NCBI GenBank assembly: GCA_963969595.1
Contig: OZ018418.1
Span: 3,167,001-3,231,000 of the forward strand
Source: Neckera pumila
Lineage: Eukaryota > Streptophyta > Bryopsida > Hypnales > Neckeraceae
Length of the DNA: 64,000 bases
Reading direction: 5' to 3'
Shown here: in pieces, positions 12,100 to 24,794 of the stretch
Position numbering within the stretch: position 1 is the first letter of the stretch
Layout: each line of letters starts with the position of its first letter
Notes under the pieces: generated by a model
What the model was told of the DNA's origin: nothing
Databases searched by the model: none
Seen by the model: only the letters and a program-made list of their open reading frames with translations
Position numbers and translations under genes: made by a program

Positions 12100-14130
12100 T
12101 ATGGCTGAGTTTTGCTTGTTAAGATACATGTGTAGAAATAAAATACTTGTTCTTGTTATATAAAGTTGAATGTTTCCTTTATAAAAATAATCATATCTGT
12201 TTTTGATTTAATATGGATGACTATGGGCTTGACAAGAATTAACATACTTGTTCTTCATGTAATGTAATTCAATGAAGAAATTATAAGAAAATAGGGATTG
12301 TTGTTCATTATTTACAGTGTGGTTGAGTATTCCTATAATAGAGACAATAATAACTACTTTACTTTTTTATTTTCTTCATAAATCTTGATTAAGAAATCTA
12401 AAAATTTTTAAGTTTTTACTGACACTTTTTTTATAAACATAGGATACATGTTTATGGTTTAGTATCACTTGCTATGTTATTGATACAAATAAAATTATTT
12501 GTTCTTTATGTAGCATCAAACATTTTTTTATATGAATGAAAATACGTTTTATCATTGAGTATTTCTTTATTAAAAATGGATCATCTATTATAATCAATTA
12601 TTATCATTGAATCTTTATTTTATAAAAATAAAAATAAAAATACAATTACTATTTCATATTATGGTTAAATCTTTCAAAGATAAGAATAAAAATATCCATT
12701 CTTGGTCATAACTCTGGATTGAATATTTCTTTAACAAAACACAAATATCCATATTCATCTTTATTAAAGTTGAATATTTTTTTTAAAATACCTATTTTCT
12801 TTTCATTACTATCATAGTTCATTCAAATTTCTTTTACAAAAATACAAACACCTATGTGCATCCTTATTATGGTTGCTCAGTATTTATTTCATAATCTTGA
12901 ATATCCATATTTTTCAATTACTATAGTTGATTCATATTTCTTTTACATGTACAAGAATATCCATATATATCATTATTATGGTCAAGTATTTATTTTATAA
13001 GAATACCAATTTTTATTTCATTACTATAGTTGAATTTAATACTTTTACAAGAAAAATATCCACATAGAATTAAGGTTTGTATGGTGGAGTATTTAAATTT
13101 TATAAGATTCAAATATCAATTTTTTTTGTTACTAGGGTTGAATAATACTTTAACAAGAACAAGAATATCCATATAGATTTAAGATTAAGAATTTGAAAGA
13201 ATATTTAAGTTTCATAAGAATTATATCAACTCTTTTCAAAACTATAGTTGAATATTTCTTTTACAAGAATAAGAATATCCATTTTGGTCATGACTATGGT
13301 TGATTCATATTTCTTTTACAAAAATAAGAATATCCATTTCTTTCCATTACTATATGGTTGATTCATATTTCTTTTACAAAAATAAGAATATCCATTTCTT
13401 TCCATTACTATATGGTTGATTCATATTTCTTTTACAAGAATAAGAATATACATTTTTTCCCATTACGATAGTTGATTCATATTTCTTTTACAAGAACAAG
13501 AATATCCAAATAGATTTAAGGTTAAGAACTTAGGAGAGTACTTAAGCTTCATAAGAATTATATCAATTTCTTTTTGAAACTATAGTTGAATATTTCTTTA
13601 GAAGAATAAAAATATCCATTTTTCTCCATTACTATGGTTGATTCATATTTCTTTTACAAGAATAAGATTATCCATTTTTTTCCATTACTATACGGTTGAT
13701 TCAAATTTCTTTTACAAGAATAAGAATATCCATTTTTTTCTAGTACTAAATGGTTGATTCATATTTCTCTTACACGAATAAGAATATCCCCGTTTTTTTC
13801 AAGTACTATATGGTTGATTCATATTTCTTTTACAAGAATAAAAATACTTATGTTCAATTTTATTGTAATTGAGTATTTATTTTATAAAAGTACCCATTTC
13901 TTTTCATTGCTATGGTCCATACATATTCCTTTACAAAAAATAGAGTTCTTATTTTCTTTTAATAAGACCCATAACACCCATCTTTTTCATTATTAGGAGT
14001 GAATATTTCTTATAGAAAAATGAAAAAATAAATACTTTGATCTTGGATGAAAGGATGTTTCTTTTATAAGAATACAAAACATTTAGGATTGTTACATTAA
14101 TATGGTTTAGTCTTGTCTTTTCAAAAATAA
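12100..14130. repeat. AT-rich minisatellite, 58-bp core period
   Basis: About 2 kb of degenerate tandem repeats built around TTCTTTTACAAGAATAAGAA and TATCCATTT...CCATTACTAT. The most regular stretch is about 13,240-13,880: successive GGTTGATTCATAT words start at 13,298, 13,356 and 13,414 (period exactly 58), then drift by a few bases. Flanking units are more diverged and interrupted. The open frame at 13,754-13,996 is only a translation of repeat units. Confidence 0.88.
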
Positions 14131-14469
14131 GGACACTCGATACTCTTTAAATGTGGAACCAATTGAGTATGAATAATTCAAAATTATAAAACTTGCAATA
14201 CATCATTTGGTGAAATTATTATCATTTGGTGAAGTTATTATCATTTGGTGAATTCATTAGAAGTTGAAATGCATATTATTTACTTGCATTATTGGTAGTC
14301 ATGAGTTTAACCAGCGTTTTTTTTAAGCAAGAGGTCACGTCAACTCATGCTGTGACCGGTGGTACCCGGTTGGAGTTTGGACGACGACCTGTGATTGATA
14401 GCGGTTTAGAGGTGGGAGCGCTTTTTTTCGCCCGCTGATTCCAATTCTCACTTCACACCACTTTGTTTA

Positions 14470-15240
14470 GCAATGTTGTGTTAGGTGGAGCAATATTGTG
14501 TTTTTGATCTTAGTAGAATTGTTCTCAATGTTTGATTTAGGCTGCATTCTTGTGAAAACTACAATTTCATTTGTTGAAATGTATATGATTTCGAAAAGCT
14601 TGAACAACTTTCTTGGTTGTCAAATTGTGGATCCGGTGCTTGCAATTTAAGGAGAAATTCACTCCGGCAAGGAGGGCGAGGAGGGTGCAAAGCATTGTTG
14701 TCAAATTCAACCGATTAGAAAGGGAGAAGATAAAGTACGTCAAGACTATCCCTCCTGGTAAAGCCAATGTTTTGAAATGGTGCTGTGCTTAAAATTTTTT
14801 TCTTGCTCGTGCTATTTTGCAAGGTCTACTACTCAGTTCTGTTGGATTACGCTGTGCCTTCACTTGTTTCCTTCTCCCCTTACCTCTGATTTTATTGTAC
14901 TAGTAGGTGGTCTCCTACATTGTTTTAGAATTTCTCTACTAGAAGAGAATAATCTATGTATAGAATTCACATGTCAACGACATTGATTCCAGTCACAGTC
15001 CTTATGGCCAAATTGGTTTATTGGATCGCGTTTCAGGATGTGGAAGACAGGGGGTGAGCAAACCCCAACTTCACAGTTGTACTATGCGTACAATTAAAAG
15101 TTGTTGTACCAGAATATGGGTTTTGTTTGGACCTCTTGTGTACGAATTTTGTACTACACGTTCTGTTTCACGAGGTTTTCTGTTCATTTTAGTCGGCTTA
15201 GGATTTAGGGTTCAGGAGTTGGTACTATTTGTTTAGCTAC
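14470..15240 (+). pseudogene. 5' gene module, copy 1 (decayed)
   Basis: This segment is similar to 15,241-15,810 on the same strand and, inverted, to 23,060-23,950. It includes the exon-like part clearest in the inverted copy (C-x2-C...K-E-K-F-T-P-A...), here broken by stops, followed by a shared noncoding stretch with GCAAGGTCTACTACTCAG, TTGTACTAG and ACATGTCAAC words. It likely represents the first exon and intron of a gene. Its function is unknown. Confidence 0.6.
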
Positions 15241-15810
15241 AATGCTACGTGTTGTTGAGCTCGAGCTTAGTAGAATGATTCTCAATGTTTAATTAAGGGT
15301 GGATTTCCGTGAAAACACCAATTCCATTTGTCGAAATGCATTTGATTCCAAAGCGTTTGAGCGACTGTATTCAGTATGTGCTCTGCGTAAGAATTTTGTC
15401 TTGCTCGAGATGTTTTGCAAGGTCTACTACTCAGTTTTGACGGATTACGGTGCCCCTTGCCTAATTTCCATCTTACCTCTGATTTTTGTATTGTACTAGT
15501 TGGTGGTCTCCTGCATTGCTTTAGTCTTTTTTCTCTTGAAGAAATAACCTGCATTTAGGGTTTACATGTCAACAAAATTGTTTTCAGTCACATTTGTATG
15601 CTTTAAACAAATTTTTGAATTTAGTTTTAGTTTGTCAAGGAGCAAACCCCACTTCTCTGTTGTACAAATTTGTACGCGACACATAGGAATGTGTGCGGTC
15701 ATTTCCACCTCTGTCTCTGACAATCTATCAGATTTTTTTCAAAACTTGATACGTCAACTGAGTATGAGGGTTTAGATCATGATTTTGTTGTTTGCTGCAG
15801 CTGAATCAAG
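15241..15810 (+). repeat. 5' gene module, copy 2 (tandem)
   Basis: Direct repeat of the preceding segment, with the middle of the exon-like part deleted. It begins with AGCTCGAGCTTAGTAGAAT-like sequence matching AGCTCGATCTTAATAGAAT in the inverted copy and ends with GCTGCAGCTGAATCAAGAAATGACA, matching GCTGCAATTGAGGCAAGAAATGACA there. Copy C of the RING-like family begins directly downstream, so this may be its promoter and 5' region. Confidence 0.65.
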
Positions 15811-15897
15811 AAATGACACGGGTCGGAGGGAAAGATGCTGCCTCGATGCTGCGTGCGTAGTCACTCGCAGAATCCCAAGTTGAATAGGCAAAATAGG

Positions 15898-17443
15898 ACA
15901 TCCAGAAGGGCGAGGAGGGCAACGACAGTTCTAGCGGCAACAAGGGCAGCGAGAATTCTGGCAGCAAGGAGGGTTTTGGCGGTTCTAGCGCCGATAGCAA
16001 GGGCAAGGAGGGCAAGGAGGGTTCTGGCGGTACTTGCACCAACAACAAGGGCAAGGAGGGCGAGGAGGGCAAGGAAGGCGAGGAGGGCGAGGAGGATGAG
16101 GGCAAAGTGGCCGAGGAGTTCACTGTTGAGGATTTGGATGATGAGCTCAAGAATCTCTCCAATCCACCACCCGTACTGACCAAAGCTGATTTTGTAGAGA
16201 AGTACGGCTTCAAGGATGAAGGGTGCCTGCCAAATCGGTTGACGAAGTGGGATGGGAAGAAATTTGATGACAAGAAGTGTGTCAAGTTGTTTGAAAAGCC
16301 AATAGGTAGAGAGGGACACAATGGATACAGCTGGATTTGCGTGAAGTCAATGCAATTGCAGAAGAGGATAAAAAAGCTCTTACGAGCTCTTTATCAGCGA
16401 GGAGTGCCCTGTTATCTGATTCCTCGTAAGATGGCAAGAGGGATTGTTTTGGAGGAGGAAAAGATTTTAGTTAATTGGGCTATTTACTGGAAGGCAACTA
16501 ATAAGACCCAATGACTGTTGCATGAGCACAATCTTATCAAGCTGCAGAAGATGAAGGAGCAGTTGAAGAAGATAGGGGCGATGAAGGAGACAAGGGCGGT
16601 GGGGTCTTAGCGAAGACTTCATGTCAACAAAAAGGAGTCATAATCTAAAATTTGCAAGGGCAAAGGGAGTTCCATGGATGGATTAGTGTTGGAGGAGGAG
16701 GAATATAACTCCAGGTTGGAGTACTTGGGATGATTGTTGTCTGAGGAGAACTTGGAGTTGGAGGCTAGGATAGGGGCTGAGTAGGAGGCAACTAGAGCCA
16801 AGGAGAGGTGTACAAAAGCTTTGAATCATCAGAAGGGGATGGTGAAGATCATGCAGATGAGACAACAAGTATTTGAGAAGTAGTTGCAGACAGCAAGTAC
16901 GAATGGGGTGGTGGATTGAAGTTAAGGGAGAAGGTGGTAGCCTTCAATGATTTAGTACGCAGCGCACTAAAAAAAGTGAAGAAGTTAGAGGGCAAAGTTG
17001 ATACCTTTGAACGGACTCTCAAACTTCAGTGCCACCGAGTTGTGAAGATGCAAATGCAAGTTCATGCTTTGCAAGAGGAGCATGCTTATCTGGGGCATGC
17101 ATTATGCGGATTTCATTTGAGGCCGTTATTGATGGTGTACGTCAGGGAAAAAATAGTTAGTGGAGGAGGAGATTCCATGTGTGCCTTATGTGGTTTCCCA
17201 TTCCCACATTTTGAGATGGTTGTCTCAGCATATAAACTCCTCTATCACCCATGCTGTGCATTGGTGAATTTCACCAAGGGCACAAAATGTTCTGCTTTGA
17301 ATTGTAGACAAGTTCAGCCTATTGAGTGGATTATGAGTTTTGGTTGGAGGGGTGTTCATGGTTGTGGACACCCTGGAGGTAGGAGTGAAGAGTGGACGAA
17401 ATTGAAGGCAACATGTGCCATTGTATTGATTGGTAGAGGTTAG
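15898..17443 (+). pseudogene. RING-like coiled-coil family, copy C (decayed)
   Basis: The frame opens at about 15,898 with a low-complexity G-K-E-G-E-E-G tract, so a start could not be fixed. The N-module follows (16,107-16,514): F-V-E-K-Y-G-F, R-L-T-K-W-D, G-H-N-G-Y-S-W-I-C-V-K, A-R-G-I-V-L-E-E and V-N-W-A-I-Y. After TGA 16,512 the frame still reads a helical stretch. Further coiled-coil pieces with TAG stops follow at about 16,743-16,900. The last frame (16,916-17,443) gives a coiled coil, then a RING-like finger: CALC near 17,180, L-L-Y-H-P-C-C near 17,240, C-S-A-L-N-C near 17,290, then I-M-S-F-G-W. It has the same domain order as copy B. Several stops and frame shifts make it a pseudogene, unless some gaps are introns. 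Confidence 0.75.
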
Positions 17444-17550
17444 TTCTGTAACACTAATTTTCGTTGTTTGTATCATGCGAGGTCAATTTTATAAAGTTTT
17501 ATTATGTTTCATATAGATCATCACCGACAAGGTGTTTGGAGATCACGGAT

Positions 17551-17850
17551 TTGTACTTGATGGTTACTATTGCCCTTCCGGTTGTATTATCAATCTTTTT
17601 GTGTCTCAAGTATGTATAGTTGGATAACGTTTTGGATACATCGTTACTCACAGCGGTTCTGGTTCCTTCATTTGTACTTCATGTTTACTGGGTTGTTCTT
17701 GTTGTGTCTGATGTTTACTATTGTCCTTCCGGTTGTATTGCCTGTATTTTTGTATCTCAGATTTGTATAGTTGCGTAACGTTTTGGATACATTGTTCCTT
17801 ATTTGTACTTCATTTGTACTTCATGTTCACTGTGGTCCTTCTTATTGTAC
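17551..17850. repeat. 150-bp tandem duplication
   Basis: Two diverged copies with period 150 (GTTACTATTGCCCTTCCGG at 17,563 and the matching word at 17,713). Both contain TTGTATAGTTG(G/C)(A/G)TAACGTTTTGGATACAT(C/T)GTT-like sequence. Confidence 0.8.
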
Positions 17851-19189
17851 CTAATGTAGTATAATTAGTACAACTTGTACAAGTTTCCACGTTGTTAGTA
17901 CTTAGGCAGTCATTGTGTTATGGGTGATTGCAAAAAATACTTCATGTTTTTGTCTCAAAACGCAATTTTTGGCTATAGGACTAGCAGTACTATGGAGTAC
18001 TATGTTTCCGCAGCATCCCATGAGATTTCAACCGTCAATTCAAGGCCTCTGCAAATCTCAACCGTTGATTCAGTACTATGTAGTATTATGTAGTACTATA
18101 GACTGCTGCAAAGTACTGCAGAAGCAACTGGGAGCAGAAAATAGCAGAAAAGGGGTCTGCGCACCTTTTTATTTTTAATAATTCAAAAAAAATTCAGAAA
18201 ATAAAAACAAAGAAATCCATTTTGCAAGAGAAGATTGCACTCACATTGCACCAAAAAATTAATGTAGGAAAATTGTTCCTTCTTTGTAACCTTTGCGCAA
18301 AGGAAGGTCACTTTGACCCTATATAGACAATTGACATGCTTCTATTTTCATAAAAATTCACTATCAATCCTTGTAGTGTTAGTAGACCTCCAACATGTCC
18401 AATTTGTGGCTTCAAATTTGCATTTTTGAATAAAAAATAGGACTAAAAACCACCAAGATGGGCAAAATAGACACCCAATTGGGGGCAATTTAAAAATAGT
18501 AAACTAATTTAAAAAATATTTGAAAAAATTATTTAATGTCTGAAACTACCATGTGTACCTTCTTTTCAAATTTCACGCCAAATGAGTAAATGATGCAAAA
18601 GTTATGAACAAAAAACCACCCGTCCGAGGGCAAGGGGACAAAAAATAGGACCAATGTTTCTTGCACTCACCCTTATCCATATTTCTTTATTGTGTTTGTA
18701 TTGTACAATTTGTACAACATGTATGTACAAGTTGTATAATATTGTACCTTTTGTAGTATGACATGTAACATATTTGTATGTTTGGACCCGATTTAGATAA
18801 CTTGATTTATAGGGTATTGAAGATTTTGTTTCTATACAGCGCTGGGTTCCTTGGATGGAGAAAGAGGGAGAGGATATTCTGCAGTAGGTGGCGATGAAGA
18901 CTTCATTGCTACTATTGTGGCCTTGTGCCGTTGCCATAGCCAAAACAAAAGGAAACTTTAAAATTTAATAATTTGTGCACAGTAGGTCCAAATGCCGCGA
19001 AACCAAGCCCATTTGCCCTTCTTTGCTGAGCCCTTTCCAATGGTACTAAGATTGCCACCAAAAATCAAAGTTAAAGTATTTTTCTAATTTTTTGATTCCA
19101 TAAATACTTGGAAATTTAATAACTTGTGCACCGTGGGTCCAAGCGCCACAAAACCAAGCCCGTGCACCCCTCCTCACTAGGAGCTTTCT
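17851..19189. other. Intergenic DNA with GTAC-rich clusters
   Basis: No gene is supported. A dense TTGTACAATTTGTACAACATG cluster lies near 18,702-18,750. Two similar CCAAG/AATGCC(G/A)C(G/A)AAACCAAGCCC stretches occur near 18,988 and 19,139, a diverged repeat about 150 bp apart. Confidence 0.5.
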
Positions 19190-19269
19190 GATGGTACCAA
19201 GCATGCGGCCGGAGGATGCATGGTCCGGGAGATCTCAACGTAACAAAACAAACAAACAAACAAATTTGA

Positions 19270-21693
19270 GGTATGGATGGAACACCCCAGCATATTTTGG
19301 GGTGGTACCGGAGGAGGAGGTCCTGCGTGTAGAATCCAGGAACAAGTACAGGCTGCATTATCTACAACAACAGCAACAAAAAATGGGTATAATTTTGAAT
19401 CTTCTAGTCCATTTGCTGTTGTTTTTTGATTGCATGTCCACCAAAGCATGTTAAGTACTAATTTTACAATATGCTGCATTGGAATGTAGGATGGAGGCAC
19501 TCCCATCCACTGTAGATACTGGCGGAGATGGAGGAGTTGATTTGGTGGTGCGAGACTATCATGATTCTTTTTGTATTGGCTGTGAGGAATGTACCACGGA
19601 ACTGCAGAATTCCGGAGAGCACACATCTGGGTATGATCCATAAACCTTCCCTTATTTCGGTCCTTTTCATCCTTTCCTGCAGGGTATTTGTATTTTTGCA
19701 ACTTACTGGACATATCGCAATGTGCTTTTTGTTTTCTACAAATATTTGATGTGTATTTTTGGGATGTAGAGAGGGTTCCAGGAAGAGATGTAGGTCAAGA
19801 TCCACAGATGAAGCTTGATAGATTTACATCATATTTGCTAGATAGGACATGTTTAGAATGTGGAGCCATAGTGGAAAACTGTATTTTGTGTAAACATTTT
19901 GTAGATGTTTAATTGTATACGAGAAAATTGTATGATTGAAATGTGCTCTTCTTGGAATGTAGAATTGTATTGGGAAAATGTATTTTGTGTACAAATTTGT
20001 ACAGTTCATTGTGTCAAGAATGTATAAGCCAATCTTGTTTCCAAATAGAATTTCCAAATAAGGACCAGGATGTTGATGACAATATGGACAATGATGGTGT
20101 ACGTTGTAACAATGAAGAACACTCTGGCAGAGAGGGAAGGGTTGAGGCTAAGGCAGTGAAAGGGGCTTCAATTGATTGTGTGCCACAAGTCACCTCTGCA
20201 AATGAAGCCCATGAGGGAAGGATTGAGTCTGAGGCTGTGGAAGGGGCTTCAACTGATTGCGTGCTACAGGTCACCTCTGTGGATGAAGCCCATGTGATAG
20301 TCACAGTGGCTTCTGAAGCCGCTTTTAGAATCGGGGGGGAAAAGGCCATTGCCGGGGTGGTAGGCATATTAGCGGTCATTGAAGGAGGTGCTATTGAGGG
20401 TGTTGTGGAAGAACCCGTAGGTGGAGTTGGAGGGGGAGAAGGTTCTAATACCAAGGAAGAGGTGGGTGAGAAGACCACGGGTGGAGTTGGGGGGGGGGGG
20501 GCAAGGACACTAGTCCAGGAGAGGGAGTGGATGCAGACGCCAGCGGAAGAGAAGGCAAAGATGAGGCTGCTGAACAAAGACTAGCAACAAGATCTAGGTA
20601 TTCAATCCTTCGAAAACTCTATCATTATGTCTAGTCTTTTGATGTCAACAACATACAAGCAGAATGTATCAGTGTGATAGATATGCATTTTTTGTGGAAT
20701 GTAGAGAAAAGAAGCGGAGGTCTTAAGACATGGAGAAGGAGAAACAAGCTACAAAGTCCAACTCCAATAGGTCTGAAAATACGGGAAAGGAAAAACAGGC
20801 TAAAAAGCTTAAGGCCAAGAGACCCAAAGTGAGTTAATCAGCACCAGTCAATTGGGCCTCAACACCCCCCTCTTGCCTGTTAGAATGTCTAATTTAAAGT
20901 TCCCGTACTCCATGATATTAGATCAAAGATTACAAGCTTACATTATTTTGAAATTGTATTTTTGTCCATAGGAACAATTTGGGTATGATGCACGCAACTT
21001 GTCCAAGGGATTAGAAAGAGTTCCAATCACGGTATGTGTGCCAAGTATGGAATTTTGTGCTTTAGAGGAATTTACTTACTACCCTTGGTCCAGGCTATCT
21101 ATAGTTGCATCTAAGAATCTGGCTAAAGTGATAACCGATCTCCTTGCTTCTTGCCAATGTAGTGAGCGTACTTGTCATGGGCATGCATGCTGTTGTGGGG
21201 TGAAAACAAAGGTCGCTTACAAAGTTCCATCCTAAACCAACATATAAACTCTTCTTGAATTGAAAGGGCAGAGCTAACTTATTTGCACTATATGTTTCTT
21301 TTTGCTACCTTTATAGTCATACAATGTATCTTATGTATTGACATTGTACTAATTTGTACAATTAATATCGATTGTGTTAATTATTGTACAGGTATTGGCG
21401 GAAGAGAAATCATTATATGTAGTCAATTGTTTCCAAGATGTAAAGATGCCAACCTCATTGATGTGCCCATCAAAATAAGCTGCATGGACCCAAGACTCTA
21501 CCATGTTGCATTCTTTTCACTCGTAGACATTCCACCATTGGAAGAATTGACTTGGGATTATGGCTATAGCTTCAAAATGCGAGAAGTGGAGGCTTTAGAT
21601 GCTGTAGTTCCCTTCCATTGTAAGTGTGGTAGCACTCACTGCCATTACACAGTAATTGACGATTACTCAATTCATCCCATCACCGATCTCTAG
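19270..21693 (+). pseudogene. SUVR1/2/4-like histone lysine methyltransferase relict (copy 1)
   Basis: Exon-like blocks in order: 19,490-19,630 (starts after GTAG, ends at GG/GTATGA); from about 19,770; 20,050-20,583, an acidic low-complexity region with a duplicated 27-residue unit; a basic block around 20,730-20,838 (K-E-K-Q-A-K-K-L-K-A-K-R-P-K); 20,972-21,235, pre-SET-like (L-S-K-G-L-E-R-V-P-I-T-V, E-E-F-T-Y-Y-P-W, then a Cys-rich run); and 21,412-21,693, the C-half of SET plus post-SET (D-A-N-L-I-D-V-P-I, E-E-L-T-W-D-Y-G, C-K-C-G-S-T-H-C). This matches the SUVR1/2/4 branch, which methylates histone H3 Lys9 in the nucleus. The first half of SET, which binds S-adenosylmethionine, is missing between 21,235 and 21,412. 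A TAA interrupts the basic block. It is most likely non-functional. A piece of the same kind lies at 25.2 kb. Confidence 0.8.
20138..20299 (+). repeat. 81-bp in-frame tandem repeat in SUVR-like gene
   Basis: Two 81-bp units (20,138-20,218 and 20,219-20,299) encode two versions of a 27-residue segment containing G-A-S-(I/T)-D-C-V-(P/L)-Q-V-T-S. The length is a multiple of three and both copies are open, so the repeat arose while the frame was coding, or by chance kept it. Confidence 0.85.
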
Positions 21694-22772
21694 CCGCATC
21701 ACTAGTTGATTGCTGTCATGTGCAAATTGATGCCGTAGGCTACATTAAGGAATATCCACTTTGGTAAACTTTTGAACAAATTAACGATTGTTGGGTGGGT
21801 ACCTGACATTTATAAAATTGATGTTGCAAGGTGATGTTCACAACAGTCTTACATGTCTAAGTAACCACCAAACACATGTTAATATTCGTGTTACTTTTGG
21901 AAGGCATCAATGCTGAAAGACCAGACGTTCATGTGTCAACAATAAGCCAGGTAATGGCATGGGTTGCTCACAGGAGACACTACTAGATTTGGTTTTGTAC
22001 ATCTTTGCAAAGTTTGTAGATTTTGTACAGAATTGTACCTAGGATAATGTATATGCAAGTATTGCAAAGTACCATAACAACAAAGACCTGTAAACAACGT
22101 GTATTCACAAATTCTGAGTATATATGTCATAAAGTGAAGCAAATTTACTGATTAATTACAAACATGCACTCTACAAACTACCTCTGAAACTTCTTTAAGA
22201 TTGTACTTTAAAAAAACAAAAACCACCCTACAATTGATTGTTTTCTCTTGTCTTCTCTGCTCGTGCATTCCATATTATAGCCTCCATTTGTTGTTGCTGT
22301 GCAGTTGATAAAAGAGCCATAGTGACGTGGTAATGCTTGCTTATAGTGACGTGGTAATCCTTGTTGTTGCCGTTTTTGTCAAAATTTTGTACATTTTGTT
22401 TACAATTGTACGCCCAAAACATGTTAATATTTGTGGTGAAGGCATCAACACTGAAAGACCATACTTTAGAATGTTGCAGCAAGAATCTAATTAACGGCAA
22501 GTGGTTCAGCCTTGTACATTTTGTACATTTTTTATAGAATAATATATAGTGTATGGCATATGCATGTGATGCAAATGACCATGAGAACATGGACCTATGA
22601 ATAATGTATATTCACATATTCATTTTATGAGGTGAAATAGAAGATGCACAACAAAATTGCACACAGTGCATAGACGTTGTCAAGGCTTCCAATCTAACTA
22701 TGCTACAACAGAAAATGACCCTACAATTCATTGTGAAAGCTCATCATATTGCCCTCTTGTCTGTGCATCCCG
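21694..22772. other. Intergenic DNA with GTAC clusters
   Basis: No gene is supported. TTTTGTACAGAATTGTACC-like words occur at about 22,012-22,040, 22,385-22,412 and 22,513-22,532. Confidence 0.5.
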
Positions 22773-23945
22773 TTATAGAGACTCTGGAGTCATAGTGATG
22801 GGGAAGTACCGTTCCTCCACATCGTCGTCAAAATAGTACATTGCATCCTCAAGCTTGGACCCCCTATCCCGATAGCTTGGCACATCCCTCTCGTCGTACT
22901 GAACTTTTGTATATAATTCCATATGCCTAAACTTGTAATTTGTAGTTGCTGTCCACTCCAAATTTTTGCCGGATCCTCTTAGTAGAAGCGCCTTTGATTC
23001 ATCATAACAAAAATAGGGAAGTTTCCCCTTCTGCCTCTCCACCTCCCTCTCCACTTGTGCAAGGTACTGACGCAGGTTAGCCTTACATTTGGGAAGGTAG
23101 ACATTGTAAATCCCACCGCAATCTATTCAACAGCAATAGCAAACAAGCATCAATAAGGTCAACCTCACAAAAAAGGAACCACAAAACATGCATGCAATGG
23201 TAGAAATTGTCATTTCTTGCCTCAATTGCAGCAAACAACAAAATCATGATGTAAACCCTCACACTCAGTCGATATATCAAGGTTTGAAACAAATCAGTTG
23301 GACCGCCAGAGATAGAGGTGAGACTGATTGCACACATTCCTGTATGCCGCATACAAATTTGTACGCAAAGTACAAATGGGAAGTGGGGTTTGCTCCTCGA
23401 CAACCTCAAACTAAATTCACAAACTCAATTAGAGCATACAAATGTGACTGAAAACAATTCTGTCGGCATGTAAACCCTAAGCACAGGATATTTTCTTCAA
23501 GAGGAAAAAGAGTAAAGCAATGCAAGAGACTATTGATTAGGACAATACAAAAAGCAAAGGTAAGGGGAGATGGAAACTAGTCAAGGTGCACCGTAATCCA
23601 TCGTAGACCATGCAAAACATCACTAGCAAGGCAAAATTCTTACGTACGGCACATATTGAAAACAATGGGTTTACCAAGAGGGACAGCCTTGACGCACTCT
23701 ACCTTCTCCCTTTCTAATCCATTGAATCTCACCACAATGCTTTGCATCCTCTTTGCCCTTGTCGCCGGAGTAAACTTCTCCTTAAAATTGCTAGCACAAG
23801 ATCCACAATTTGCCGACCACCGAAGTCGCTCAAACGCTACGACATCAAACGCATTTAGACAAATGGAATTGGGCTTTTCACAGAAATCCACCCTAAATCA
23901 AACATTGAATGAGAACAATTCTATTAAGATCGAGCTCCATAACAC
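22773..23945 (-). CDS. Unidentified two-exon gene (inverted 5' module plus new exon)
   Basis: On the minus strand the first exon-like block (about 23,900-23,690) contains C-G-S-C-A-S-N-F-K-E-K-F-T-P-A and ends near V-P-L-G-K-P-I-V. It is the best-kept version of the module seen at 14.5 and 15.2 kb. The second block (about 23,122-22,773) starts after a GAATAG acceptor and is an uninterrupted charged frame (N-L-R-Q-Y-L-A-Q-V-E-R-E-V-E-R-Q, then Y-F-D-D-D-V-E-E-R-Y-F-P-I), ending at a TAG. I know no family for it. The intervening 0.57 kb would be an intron and matches the noncoding part of the plus-strand copies. It may be a functional gene or part of one. Confidence 0.45.
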
Positions 23946-24300
23946 GTAGCATTGTCCACCTAAACGAGCAGTAACAACTCGTTACAAGTCGTTACAAGAA
24001 TAAGAATAGCAAGTTTGAGCCGCCACGTGCCAAAGATAGATTTGAACAAGATGAGGGCGGAGTTGATTTCCAAAGGCTACTAAATGAATTCTACAAAAGC
24101 CTCCTACAATTTCCAAACGTAGATAGATAGTTAGTGCAAGCTATCCGAACAGTGGACGTGCCACTTGTGTACACTGTGCTTTAATAGAAATGCATATTGT
24201 ACTACTACCACTACAAAAAGGTCCGGTCTCAGCGTATACTGAAACGTACAAGTACAATTTGGTAAATCAAAGATGATTTGTTCTATGAAGATTCATTTGT

Positions 24301-24700
24301 ACCAATGCAGGTATTAAAAGTACACTATGTAAGTACAAACATTACAAACACTACAGTTTTTGAACTCAATGTAGTTCTAGAATTTTGAACCCTGAACCTC
24401 GGTTACAATGGTTACAATACGTACTTGTGGAAGCATAGGATGGTAGTGCAACAATCTATGAACATTCCTTTCACTCACCAATATCGGTACAAATGCAGTT
24501 GTCCTACTACAAACACTACAGACACTACAATTTCATAATTGAATGTATTCCAACAGTTTTGAATCCTAATACAAACACTACAAACACTACAATTTTAGAA
24601 TTGAATGTATTCCAACAATTTTGAATCCTCAACCTTGGTTAGTGCAACATTCTATGGACATTCCTTTCACTCACCACTATGGTACAAATGCAGTAATTAG
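24301..24700. repeat. Diverged 186-bp tandem repeat
   Basis: Words such as CATTCCTTTCACTCACCA recur at 24,473 and 24,659 (period 186). (T)ACAAACACTACA, GAATGTATTCCAACA and ATTTTGAATCCT recur several times, and the second copy carries an internal duplication of about 70 bp. Confidence 0.75.
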
Positions 24701-24794
24701 AGTACAATTAGTATCCTATGTACAAAACTAGTACATGAACTAATACAGAACTTGATGATACACAAGGAGATGAGGGAATTGCGTATACAAACCT

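Noticed and set aside
15190..15215. TTTAGGG/CCCTAAA words as telomere-like sequence
   Set aside because: Only single occurrences are present, with no tandem array.
15806..16321. Two long minus-strand frames rich in Ser/Pro or Leu/Ala
   Set aside because: They are shadows of the GKEGEEG low-complexity coding tract of copy C.
20014..20577. 187-codon minus-strand frame, Pro/Ser/Thr-rich
   Set aside because: It is the antisense shadow of the acidic region of SUVR-like copy 1.
24209..24235. CACTACAAAAAGG, a second possible CACTA terminus
   Set aside because: I found no matching inverted end ending in TTTTTGTAGTG with similar inner sequence and no target duplication in the window.
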